Positions 20,772-30,100 of a stretch of DNA of 57,396 nucleotides are shown here, one piece after another (position 1 is the stretch's first letter; each line of letters opens with the position of its first letter). The notes below the pieces were generated by a model. That model had not been told where the DNA came from. It searched no databases and saw only the letters and a program-made list of their open reading frames with translations. A program made the position numbers and the translations under genes. The DNA lies in NCBI GenBank assembly GCA_006503475.1, contig RSEH01000286.1, forward strand, positions 1 to 57,396, written 5' to 3'. This DNA is from Stentor roeselii (taxonomy: Eukaryota; Ciliophora; Heterotrichea; Heterotrichida; Stentoridae).

Positions 20772-21485
20772 ATGAACTCAAACCTAAGTGAGTTAAAACG
20801 CGAAAGAAAACACATGGAACAAGACGCCCAAATGCTCGCCAACAGGATCAACTTCCTTCAACAAGAAGAAGAAAAAACTTGGCGAAAAATCCAAGAAACC
20901 AAGCGACAAGCTCAAAGATTTTCCGATATCAAACAAGACCAAGAACAAAGACTTCTAAGACAATATCAAGCGAAAGCTGAAAGAGAGCGCGCCTTGAGTG
21001 AAAAACGTTCAACTTACAAGTTTATTCGTGATAAACAAAAACAAGAAAGAAATGACTTAAAATCTGCTATTTTTCACTCAAAGCAAGAAGAAGCACGGTT
21101 TATGAAAAATCAAAAACAAATAAATGAAAGGAAAATTCATGTCAACTTCGACTTGATTCATGAAGAAAACGCGAAAAGAAGAGCTGCTGTCTCAAGGGAC
21201 AAAGTGATTGGAAAGGTGAAAATTTCAAACTTTCAAGAAAAAAAATCTTCGATTGGTAAAAACGTTTATTTGCAGAAGATGGAAGAAAATGAAAGAATGA
21301 AACTAGAAAAGCAAAAAGAACTGGAAAATATGGAAAAACTCGAATTTGAACTTATTAAAAGACTGCAAAATACACAGGTGATTAAAGATCAAGCAGTAAT
21401 GGAACTTGAAAGCATGATCCGCTCTCCTGGAATGACAAAAATATACACCTCGCTTCAGAATCAAAGAAAAGACTCTTATTATTAG
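20772..21485 (+). CDS. Coiled-coil protein, unknown
   Basis: 237 residues from an ATG, rich in Lys, Glu, Gln and Arg with continuous heptads through ~residue 215. No catalytic motif or membrane segment. The composition resembles ciliary or centriolar coiled-coil proteins but no family is recognised. The next gene starts 16 bp after the stop on the same strand. Confidence 0.75.
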   Translation: MNSNLSELKRERKHMEQDAQMLANRINFLQQEEEKTWRKIQETKRQAQRFSDIKQDQEQRLLRQYQAKAERERALSEKRSTYKFIRDKQKQERNDLKSAIFHSKQEEARFMKNQKQINERKIHVNFDLIHEENAKRRAAVSRDKVIGKVKISNFQEKKSSIGKNVYLQKMEENERMKLEKQKELENMEKLEFELIKRLQNTQVIKDQAVMELESMIRSPGMTKIYTSLQNQRKDSYY

Positions 21486-21501
21486 CTACTTAAATATAAA
21501 T

Positions 21502-22746
21502 ATGTCAGCAAGTCTCTGGAAAAAATACACGAACTGCTTTTTGATGAACCTGATGCTCGGTATGAGTTACTATGATTTTTTTCCAGCAATTCAAAAACTA
21601 AGTGAAATTTTTACATCATTTTCAGATGTCTGGACCTTGTTTTTATACCCAATCGTTTATATCCTGGTAGTTCCTCTTACTTTCAAACTACCTTCAAAGT
21701 ACTTCTCAGCTTGCAATCTCTTTTCTTGGGTCCTGCTGCTCGTTGATGTCCTCATGAAGTTGTTTTGGAAGACTCAATGGTCGATGATTCTCGGAAATTT
21801 ATTTGTGGTCTTCTGTTCAGCGATGATGTTACCAGCTTATTCAGTTGTCAAGAAAAGATCTAGAAATGAAGAGCCTAGTTTTTTTATGTTGACTTTTGGG
21901 TTTCTTGCTCATCCTTTAGGTATGGGTCTTAGGTTGACCAGCAGTGGAATCATTCCAGAGACTTTTGTTTATGTTCTCAAACTTCTGATCATAAACATCG
22001 TGATTGTTCTTGTCATCATCAGGCACTTAAGCTCTTCGGAAAATCATTCTGATGAAAACGATGAAAAATTAGTAGGCTTTGTGGAATCAGTCAAATTTGT
22101 ATGCAAAGATCAAAATCTTTTTATTGTAAGTTGTTGTACAAGTGCTCAAATCGGCCTGATCTATGGAATGTCAACAGTTTTTGAAAGTTTTTACCTGAAA
22201 AGCCTTATTGATTTCGAAGTAACGAAAAGTGTAGCTGAAGAATATGTAAAAATTTTAGGAGTTGTTTATAGTATCACTGTGATTATCGGAGCATTTATCA
22301 GTGTCTGGCTTCAGAAATCTGTTGAGCCTTTTGGAGTCCTAGCTCGACTTTACTCAGTATTTCCATTTGTCTTAATATTTTTCCTTGGTTTCGTTCTAAG
22401 AGGTTTAGTGTTTTACTTGTTTTACTGTGTTTTATCAGGGTTAAGTTTGTTACAACTGATCGGAATTATGCATTATTCCTGTTTAGGTTACCAAGAAAAG
22501 CTTACAAAAAACTCAGTACTTTCGAATCCAGGTACCCAGCCAGTGACTTTAATCATTTCGACTTACTTCGGCTTGATCTTCGCAGTGATTGTAAAGTTTT
22601 TGATGTCAATTTGTGTCACATATGGATGGCATCGGTCCTCCTTGTTCGCTGTGATCCAACTGCTGATATCAACGAGTTTCTTAGCGATTTACGATGATTA
22701 CGACAATCAGTTCTCAAAGATCAAGAAAACTTCAAGAAAACTTTAA
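21502..22746 (+). CDS. Multi-pass transporter, MFS-like (SLC49/FLVCR-like fold)
   Basis: 414 residues with 10-12 hydrophobic segments in two halves split by a polar loop at ~residues 175-195 (SSSENHSDENDEK). The opening (NLMLGMSYYDFFPAIQKLSEIF) and overall layout resemble MFS carriers of the SLC49 (FLVCR/DIRC2) type, but no diagnostic signature is intact, so the substrate is unknown. It lies 16 bp after the upstream gene and 12 bp before the RING gene on the same strand; heterotrichs are not known for operons, so these probably have separate compact promoters. Confidence 0.75.
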   Translation: MSASLWKKYTNCFLMNLMLGMSYYDFFPAIQKLSEIFTSFSDVWTLFLYPIVYILVVPLTFKLPSKYFSACNLFSWVLLLVDVLMKLFWKTQWSMILGNLFVVFCSAMMLPAYSVVKKRSRNEEPSFFMLTFGFLAHPLGMGLRLTSSGIIPETFVYVLKLLIINIVIVLVIIRHLSSSENHSDENDEKLVGFVESVKFVCKDQNLFIVSCCTSAQIGLIYGMSTVFESFYLKSLIDFEVTKSVAEEYVKILGVVYSITVIIGAFISVWLQKSVEPFGVLARLYSVFPFVLIFFLGFVLRGLVFYLFYCVLSGLSLLQLIGIMHYSCLGYQEKLTKNSVLSNPGTQPVTLIISTYFGLIFAVIVKFLMSICVTYGWHRSSLFAVIQLLISTSFLAIYDDYDNQFSKIKKTSRKL

Positions 22747-22758
22747 AATCGTTAATAA

Positions 22759-23184
22759 ATGGATAACCCAGGCTTTGAGTGCCCAATTTGTCTTGACTTG
22801 CTTAGCAACCCTATCTCCTTGCCTTGTGGACATAACTTCTGCTATGGTTGTAAGAAAGACTTCACGATTCTTGGAACGAAAAAATGTCCTGTTTGTCGAA
22901 GAGAATACCCGAAAACTCACTACCAGGTCAACAATATGATTATTCACTTGATCTCTCGATTTTACCCGAAATACCACTGTGAAAAAATCGTCTATAAGAA
23001 AAAAACAAAACTTTTCGGGTATTTCGTCGTTGTTTTCGCAGTTGTTTTCGCTTTAGTCTTCAGTCAGCGACGATTTCGATCAGAAGTACTGAAAATTTTG
23101 AAGGTTTTTCCTGGGTGGACCTATCAAATCTTGATGAGGTTCATACCATGGCTTCTTTCAACAACTCTTTCTAGTTTTCAATGA
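22759..23184 (+). CDS. Membrane-anchored RING-finger E3 ligase
   Basis: 141 residues. A clean C3HC4 RING spans residues 8-46: C8, C11, C23, H25, C28, C31, C43, C46, with the typical CGHNFCYGC core. A transmembrane segment is predicted at ~86-101 (FGYFVVVFAVVFALVF), with a second hydrophobic stretch near the C-terminus. Likely an E3 ubiquitin ligase of ER or other endomembranes. Stop codon TGA. Confidence 0.85.
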   Translation: MDNPGFECPICLDLLSNPISLPCGHNFCYGCKKDFTILGTKKCPVCRREYPKTHYQVNNMIIHLISRFYPKYHCEKIVYKKKTKLFGYFVVVFAVVFALVFSQRRFRSEVLKILKVFPGWTYQILMRFIPWLLSTTLSSFQ

Positions 23185-23239
23185 ACAAGAAAAATCTCCT
23201 GAAAGTTTCAGGTAATTAAATCTCTTTATTTCTCTATAA

Positions 23240-24196
23240 ATGGTAATCAAAAACTGTAAAATCGAAAACATCGACAGTTCAGGATCTCTTAGTTCAAAAG
23301 GTTTTTTCATGGGGAAGATATGTGGGCAGTCAACTTCAGGACTGATCCGAGCAGTTACTATTAACTACCTCGATAACCTTATCGTGGCTCAAGGCTCCAT
23401 CTACAACAACCTGATTTTTTTCAGTTCTTTGTAAGTTCCAAGCAGCATCAGTCAACAAGGCCTGCCCCAGTCGGAGCTGGGTGTTAAAATTGAGGAGATT
23501 ATTCAGCAATCATCAAATATTATTGATTTCTCTAATTTCTGCAAACAAAGTAATGCTTATGACCAGATCCTTGAGTTTGGGATATCGATGATTGGAGTTA
23601 CGGCAACTTCTAGTGAGAAAGAAGTGACTGTGAAACTTGAAGCTTTTACTAGAAAGTTTAATGTGCAGATAAATATTTATGAATCTGGGAAACAGAATCC
23701 GGCGAAGTTTTCTAAGAATCGGTTTACAGACTGCCTTGTTCTCACGTTGTTTAAATCAACTTCAACTGGAACGCCGGAGTATTATTCAATGTATCACAAA
23801 AGTTACCAAGAATTAAGTACCGCTAACTACAATATATCTTCTGAGTTTGACTCATCTAAGCAGAAACTTTCAAAGGATTTCATTCCTGTTAGTGGAATAA
23901 CCTTGGCACTAAGCCATCTCTCTCAATTCCAGATACCATCCGACATGATAAGTTCGCTATCCTCCAAACTAAACACCCAACTCAACTCAAACGTAGCCTG
24001 GCCCTTTCTCCCTCTTTTCGAGCGATTTTGCAATGCAAAGGCGTGCATGCGATGCAACAAATTGAAATCCTCAACCAATTTCTCATGTGGTTGTTCCTTA
24101 TGCCACATCTGCACATCTCTTTCCAACACGACCCACCAATGTTCTCACTGCAACACCTTCCTAAAGCCCTTAGATATGAACTTAATAAAGTCCTAG
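23240..24196 (+). CDS. Zinc-finger protein with possible degenerate OTU-like region
   Basis: Two exons (23240-23430, 23446-24196) around a 15-nt intron encode 313 residues. The middle contains strands reading FNVQINIYES and LVLTLFKS, then PEYYSMYHK, which resemble the last strands of otubain-type domains (a HYDILY-like ending). The N-terminal STSGLIRAVTINYLD aligns by eye with the DGNCFYRA helix of active OTUs, but the catalytic Cys is absent. The C-terminus has an eight-Cys RING-like module (CMRC, CGCSLCHIC, CSHC). It shares the plan of the gene at 11203-13107. Its TAG stop overlaps the dUTPase stop. Confidence 0.75.
23431..23445 (+). other. 15-nt spliceosomal intron (phase 2)
   Basis: GTAAGTTCCAAGCAG. 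Retention gives TTG TAA; removal joins TCT TT to C ATC AGT CAA and carries the frame on for 250 codons. Position 10 is A. Confidence 0.9.
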
Positions 24197-24627
24197 TTAA
24201 CTCCAGTACTTCCAAACCCTCCAGCCCCCCGACAAGTATCACTTAAATTTTCAACTTCAACTAAAGTGGGAATCATGATTTGTTCGATGATAAGCTGTGC
24301 GATTCTCATTCCTTCAGCGACTAAAAAGTCATTTTCTCCGAAATTAAACAGCAAAACGGCGACTTCTCCTCGATAGTCTGAGTCAATCACGCCAGCGCCC
24401 ACATCTATTCCACTGTTGAGGGCCAAGCCGCTTCTAGGGGCGATGCGACCGTAGTGGTTCGGAGGAATGGCCAGGGCGATGCCTGTTTTGACAAGAGCCC
24501 TTGATGCACGTGGGACTACCTTTGCCTCGCTTGAGTACAGGTCGAGACCCGCAGCGAAGGCAGATCCTCGAGTGGGAATAATCGCGTTAGGAACGAGTTT
24601 CAAGACCTGCATCTGAGAGTTTTGCAT
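24193..24627 (-). CDS. DUT: dUTP pyrophosphatase (dUTPase)
   Basis: 144 residues, the usual length of a trimeric dUTPase subunit. All five motifs are present: AAGLDLYS (25-32), GRIAPRSGLA (60-69), GVIDSDYRGEV (79-89) with the catalytic Asp, GMRIAQLIIE, and the C-terminal lid RGAGGFGSTG (133-142). It hydrolyses dUTP to dUMP and PPi, supplying dTMP synthesis and keeping uracil out of DNA. The stop lies in a CTAG palindrome shared with the convergent gene, and 11 bp separate its start from the stop of the EF-hand gene on the same strand. Confidence 0.97.
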   Translation of the reverse strand: MQNSQMQVLKLVPNAIIPTRGSAFAAGLDLYSSEAKVVPRASRALVKTGIALAIPPNHYGRIAPRSGLALNSGIDVGAGVIDSDYRGEVAVLLFNFGENDFLVAEGMRIAQLIIEQIMIPTLVEVENLSDTCRGAGGFGSTGVN

Positions 24628-24638
24628 TAAGTTTATTA

Positions 24639-24941
24639 CTAAGAATCTCTTCGAGATATCATCACCGCCCTGAACTCTTCTAATTCAATCTGGCCGTTGT
24701 TGTTCTTGTCAGCTTCTTCTATCATCCCTGTTATCGTGTCCTCGTCGAAACCGTCAGGACTTATCGCTCTCATCACTGTTCTCAGCTCTTCTGCTGAAAT
24801 TGAACCGTTCCCGTTGCGGTCGTAAATTTCGAAGAGACGATCGAGTTTTGAGTCGTCTTTTTCGACGTAGAAGGAAACCATTAGTTGTGTCAGTTCTTTT
24901 AATTGGTGACGGGTTAGGTCTTTGCATTCGGAGTCTTCCAT
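24639..24941 (-). CDS. Small EF-hand calcium-binding protein
   Basis: 100 residues with two canonical EF-hand loops: residues 41-52 (DRNGNGSISAEE) and 78-89 (DKNNNGQIELEE), both with all Ca2+ ligands. It resembles one lobe of calmodulin, centrin or troponin C, preceded by a ~30-residue helix. Likely a Ca2+ sensor; partner unknown. The start is 8 bp from the stop of the next gene on the same strand. Confidence 0.9.
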   Translation of the reverse strand: MEDSECKDLTRHQLKELTQLMVSFYVEKDDSKLDRLFEIYDRNGNGSISAEELRTVMRAISPDGFDEDTITGMIEEADKNNNGQIELEEFRAVMISRRDS

Positions 24942-24949
24942 TTATTTAG

Positions 24950-25993
24950 TTAAGGCTCTTGAAGGATTCGATGTGATAAACATCGGTCTTTATGTGACTT
25001 TTGGTTTCGGTATTTGAAGGACTCTCCGCAGTCTGGACATTGGACTGTCTCGTTCCGCTTGTGGCAGTAAATGTGACTTTTCTTTGAGGAAATACTGATT
25101 GATTTGAAACAGTACTCGCAGATGAAAGTCTCTGGGGAGGGTTGTTTTTTTTTACGTTTGGTTTTTGTTGAAATTTCGAGAATTTCTTGTAATTCAAGGA
25201 TGTCGTCGCTGTTTTCTTCGGATTCACTTTTGATTTGAATGGATTTGGAATGGTTTTGGTTGAAGGGTGTTGGTTGTGTGTCGTGTTGGATGAGGGAAGG
25301 GCTTAAGAGTGATGGGTCAAGTGACAGGGTGTTAAGGGCAGGTCCTGATGTTTCGCATTCTTTTGAAAGGATTGGAAATGCTTCTGGTATTAATGAATCT
25401 TTTAATAGAGACTCTTCGTGCCAGTCTTGGATCACTGAAGACTCACAAGGAAGAATTATAGGTTGAGTTGATGAAGCTTCTTCTGATGTCTTGCTTGGCT
25501 TAGGCTTGCCTGGAGGCTTCTGACCTTTTTTCCAGTGAATTTTCAGAGTTCTACTTCGAGGGTTCGAGAAATAAAGAGGTGCTTTTACTTTTAACTTCTT
25601 TTGAGACGATTTGAAAGGAAAAAAAGCCTCGACTCCAGAAGAGAACTGAATTCGATATCTTTGAAACACGTCACGATTCAATTTGTGAAAAAGGTTGAAG
25701 TGAATTTCAAGGTTTTGATAGTAATTATCGCAGATTAAACAGTAACCAGATATGCAAGGGTCTTGCTTTAGAAGAAGGAGGAAGAAAGGGCTTAGTGAAA
25801 GTGTTTTTGAAAGGTAAAACAAATCGGAAGTTTCAAGTAGAGACTTTAAGTGGCTTTGAAGACTAAGTAAACAAGGAGTGTCTCCTTCATTCAAGCCTTC
25901 TGCCACGATTTCACTGTTCGAGGGGCAGTCCATTTGATTTTCAAGGAAATCAAGTCCCAAGAGAATTCCTGTTTCAATGACCAGCTGATTCAT
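24950..25993 (-). CDS. C2H2-like zinc-finger protein
   Basis: 347 residues. The C-terminus (~280-340) has two zinc-finger-like motifs: CEYCFKS with a following HIYCH, and CPDCGESF with a following H and C, that is C2H2 and C2HC types. An isolated CLICDNYYQNLEIHFNLFH finger lies near residue 85. The middle is Pro/Ser/Lys-rich and probably disordered. Likely nuclear, nucleic-acid binding. Confidence 0.75.
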   Translation of the reverse strand: MNQLVIETGILLGLDFLENQMDCPSNSEIVAEGLNEGDTPCLLSLQSHLKSLLETSDLFYLSKTLSLSPFFLLLLKQDPCISGYCLICDNYYQNLEIHFNLFHKLNRDVFQRYRIQFSSGVEAFFPFKSSQKKLKVKAPLYFSNPRSRTLKIHWKKGQKPPGKPKPSKTSEEASSTQPIILPCESSVIQDWHEESLLKDSLIPEAFPILSKECETSGPALNTLSLDPSLLSPSLIQHDTQPTPFNQNHSKSIQIKSESEENSDDILELQEILEISTKTKRKKKQPSPETFICEYCFKSISISSKKSHIYCHKRNETVQCPDCGESFKYRNQKSHKDRCLSHRILQEP

Positions 25994-26148
25994 AAGGCCC
26001 CCTTGTAAAAATATTCAACTTCCTAAATAATCTCAAAATCCTTCTCAACTAAATCATCAAATCCATCAAAGTTCTTCAACATGTCTCATCATTCCCTAAC
26101 CATTTCAAAGTCCTTACCATTTCCTTTTTTAACGGAAATACTTTTAAA

Positions 26149-26370
26149 ATGAAACTTTTCCTTCTCTTAACCATCCTGCTGCTGTCCTCATCTCTCAACA
26201 AAGAAGAGCCAAAACAACTCACAACAACCAGCCTCAACCTTCTTGAGCTTCTTGAAAAAGTGAAAGAAATAAGCAACCAACTTGCACAAGAAAGTCTTTT
26301 AGAACTTCCCCCAGAGTACATCCAAGAGCCATCCGTGCAAAACGCGGGAGAATCAAAAGATCCCAACTAA
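26149..26370 (+). CDS. Small secreted or membrane-anchored protein
   Basis: 73 residues: MKLFLLLTILLLSSS is a clear signal peptide or anchor, followed by an acidic, Leu/Glu-rich tail without cysteines. No family recognised. The opposite-strand ORF over the same bases has no such feature and is taken as a shadow. Its stop is 2 bp from the convergent gene's stop. Confidence 0.55.
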   Translation: MKLFLLLTILLLSSSLNKEEPKQLTTTSLNLLELLEKVKEISNQLAQESLLELPPEYIQEPSVQNAGESKDPN

Positions 26371-26372
26371 GT

Positions 26373-27125
26373 CTAACTAATTCTATGGTTCTTTTTACAA
26401 GGAATCATCAAATAAACATCTCTTATCTCTTTCATCATTTCCTCATCCTCAGCCGTGGCTTCAACGACGTCATCAGCCGCTCCTTTGACGAAGATCAGCG
26501 AACTGATGCAAAACCCGTCTTCATAGCAAGCAGCGCAAGCAAGGCTCCAAGAGTTAAACTTAAACCTGACGTTTCCTTTGAATAAAAACCAGTTTCTTCC
26601 ACTTCTGGCTAAACCGACGAAATATCTTCCTTTGGAAAAAACTGAACCTGTTAAAAATAACCCAGGGTTCAACTTTTGAAGAACAAATAAATAAACCTCG
26701 AAGTTTTCGATAAGGGTCACTTGGGGAAACTGGAATAATAAAAAATTTTTACTTGGGTCGAAGTCGATACTTTGAAGACTTGGAAATCTTTTTAGGTCTT
26801 GTTTTGCTAGTTTTAAGATTTGACTTGAAGGAACGTGTTTGAAGATGTTTGATAGAAAATGCTCTGGGGTTAAAAACTTGTGAGTTTCGATAAAAGCTTG
26901 AAGTTCCAATGATCCACATAAGTAAAGTCTTAGATTTTCAATGAAAGTGTCTTCTACATTCGAGATGCTGAAAAGGATTTCTCGAGAAAAGTGCCTTTTT
27001 ATAGGTTACACTATTAAAAGACCTGATAGAAGTTCAGAGTTTTGAACTGCCAGGTTTCTTGGAAGGTTGAATTGTTTCAGGTCTTGGTCTGTGATGCGAG
27101 GAATAAAAGTTGAGAAGTCTTCCAT
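26373..27125 (-). CDS. Unknown protein, two exons
   Basis: The frame seen downstream has no ATG, but a 15-nt intron at 26995-27009 joins it to an upstream exon starting MEDFSTFIPRITDQDLKQF, giving 245 residues. The start is 10 bp from the BTAF1 stop. The protein is mixed alpha/beta, rich in Phe and Leu, with a hydrophobic stretch around SWSLACAACYEDGFCISSL and an acidic segment near the end. No motif recognised; family unknown. Confidence 0.75.
26995..27009 (-). other. 15-nt spliceosomal intron (phase 2)
   Basis: On the minus strand: GTAACCTATAAAAAG. Retention gives GTG TAA; splicing gives ATA GTG CAC TTT TCT and supplies an ATG-initiated first exon to a frame otherwise lacking one. Position 10 is A. 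Confidence 0.85.
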
Positions 27126-27135
27126 TATTATTGAA

Positions 27136-30100
27136 TTAGGTATTTTGATTGAAACTTGAAAGAAGGTTTACTGAGTCCACTGAGCTCATGCAAGAGTTTT
27201 CAGTGTTTACAAGGGCTGAGGCTAGCTTTGACTTGAAAACTTGAAGACCTAGAATTTCTTCTTCTAGAGAATCTCGGGCTATTAGGCGGTATATGTTTAC
27301 TACTTTCTTTTGACCTATTCGGTGTGCACGGTCCATTGCTTGCATGTCTGCCACTGGGTTCCAAGAATGGTCTATAAATATAACAACACTCGCAGCCTGC
27401 AAATTAAGCCCAACACCTCCAGCCTTAGTAGTAACAATCAAAACTCTAACCTGCAAGTTCTGATTAAACTCATTACAAATCTCATATCTTTTCACCTGAG
27501 GAGTATCTCCATCAAGTCTCAAAAATCTCGTTTCCGGAAAATTCAACCTCAAGCACTTTTCAACCAAATCAAGAACTTTCTTAGACTTGGAAAAAACCAG
27601 AGCCTTATGAGAAGCTCCAGCCTCTTCAGAGATTTCGCAGTCCTCCAAGAGTTCTTTAAGCGCGTTTAACTTGGGTGACTCTTCATCAACAAACTTTTTA
27701 TCAACAAGAAACGGATGAAAACAGACTTTTTCAATGAAAGTTAAATTTTCAAGAGCATTTTTGCTTGAAACATTAGAATTTTTTATCAATGAGGACTGAA
27801 CAGATGTCAAATCAATGTAGTAGTCTTGAATGATTTTTTCAGGCAGGTCTTGCAAGATGTCTTTTTTTAGTCTTCTTAAAGCGAAGGGAAGAATCTTCTT
27901 GTGAAGCGCGTGAAGCTTCTGTAATGCTCGGTACTCGTCTTTGAACTTTACTGAATTTGAAACTTTTTTGGCTTTTAGGTGCTTTTGGTAAGTTGAGGTG
28001 AAATCGGATTGGGTTCCCAGAAAGCCTGGCATTAGAAAGTCGAAAAAAGGCCAAACGTCGAGGATTTTGTTTTGGATTGGAGTACCTGTTAAGATTAGTC
28101 GATAAGTAGAAGATATGGACTTGACTGCTTTGAATGTTTTCGTCTTTGGATTGCTTAGAAGGTGTCCTTCATCGAGGACTGCGTAGAGAAAGTGAAGTTT
28201 TTTTATTTTTTCGATGTTGGTATTGAGGATGTTGTAAGAAATCACTAATAGACCTTTACCATGATCAGGATGTTCATGAACCGGTAAATCAAGATAACTT
28301 TTCGCTTCTTTCAGCCAATGTCCAACAACTGAAGCAGGACAAACAATAAGACTAAATGAATTCGGGTGATCCAAATGAGCTTCAGCAATAGCACAAAGAC
28401 TCTGAATAGTCTTTCCCAATCCCATCTCATCACACAAAAGTCCTCCAAGTCGAAAGCTAGCCAAGAACCTCATCCAAGCGACTCCTTCTTTCTGATACTC
28501 CCTGAGCACGATTCCATTGAGACAGACCCGTGGTGAGTACTTGGGCAGAGAATAGACTCCTTTAAGATTCGCTAAAAACCTCATCCCTTCATCTTTCGCT
28601 TCTTTCAACTCAGGAGGAACTTCCGAGTCCTGGTCCAAAACGACTGCATAAAGAATTTCACTGAAAACTCCACTCACATCTTTCCCATTCTCAGTATTCA
28701 AATGTTTCAACAGCGGAACCACGACACAAGCCGCGAAAGGAATGAAAAATTTCAGCTGGTCCTTCAGTAACTTCTTCAAAATCTCCAAAGGGTCCGTGAA
28801 AGGCAGGGGAAACTGCTCCAAAAAGACAAGAACGTACTTGACCAGCAGAGGAATCGAAGAAGGAATCTGCGAAAAAACCCTGCAAAGAGGACCTGTCAAT
28901 GAACTGTTCGGAAGGCAGGCTAGAAGACCTGGCAAACGTGAAATGAAGAAAGAGTGAAGTGAAGGGTCGATGTACTCGGATATCAGTGAAAGAGAACTCG
29001 CATTTGACATGTCTGAGTAAAGAGAAACCATTTCTGGTGTCGACTCTTTATGAATCTTTTGAAGTGCGGATAAAAGTGGAGTTGGATGATGTTTCAGCAG
29101 GTTTATTATGAATTTGTTGAGGTTCATTCGAGATTTCAAAAGTTTTGTTAGTCGTGCAGCTGTTTTTGCGATTTGGACTCGGAAAAAAGTAGTGAGTTCA
29201 TGTTTGTACCCGGTGACTACTGTTTGGAAGAGAGATGTGATTTTTTCTGGAAGGGTTGATGTGAACTTCCAGCAAAGTTTTACTATTTTGTAAGCTGCGA
29301 AGGTCTTTAGACGGATCAGGTCGAATTTTCCTTCTGAGTCTTTGGATATCAAGGAAATGAGACTTGGAAGATTTGACTGTGGACAGGCCAGGATCGAGAG
29401 AGGTGCCTCAGGAGTCGGGAAAAAGGAGACTTTGTATCTGAGACTTGCTTTAAATAAGAAATTTCCAAGTCTCCAGATTCTTTCAAGGTTTTTCTTTTCT
29501 AGGTAAGGAAGGGAGTTGATGTCTTCTTCAGTGTTGTTATCTACGAAACTGTACTGGTCTTCAATTGAAAGCGACTTATCAGCTTTAATGAAAAAAGAAA
29601 GGTTTGAACAGGTTTTATTTGCTAGAAACTCATTCCAATATTTTACGTTTTTTTCAATAATTCCTTGCAAATCATGGTTTTCGATAAGAATCCTTAGAAG
29701 TTTCGAAGATTTTTCCAATACTTCTCGATTTGTTTCTAGTAAAAAAAGCTGAACTGTCAGTAAAAAGACAGTCTCTGAGTCTGCAAGTCCTTGTTTCGCT
29801 AAACTTGCAAAAGACGACAAGGTGGAAACTCGAACTTCAGTCAAAGAATGGACGAAAAATTGATAAATCTTTTGGTTTACCCTTCGCAAGTCGCATCCAA
29901 GGCTGAATAAAATATTTAACACCCTGACTGCATATTTGATGAAACCTGAAAGTGTATCAGATTTTTCAATCAACATTAAAATCAACTCAGCCAGTTCCTG
30001 ATCTTGCTTTAAAGGAAACTTATTCAGATAATGACAAGCTTCTGTAATCACATCTTCATTCTCTTGATTCTCAATAATTTTCACAACTTTTTCATAAACC

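Noticed and set aside
26076-26366. 96-codon minus-strand ORF opposite the small secreted protein
   Set aside because: Ser/Arg-rich shadow; the plus strand has a proper signal peptide and ATG.
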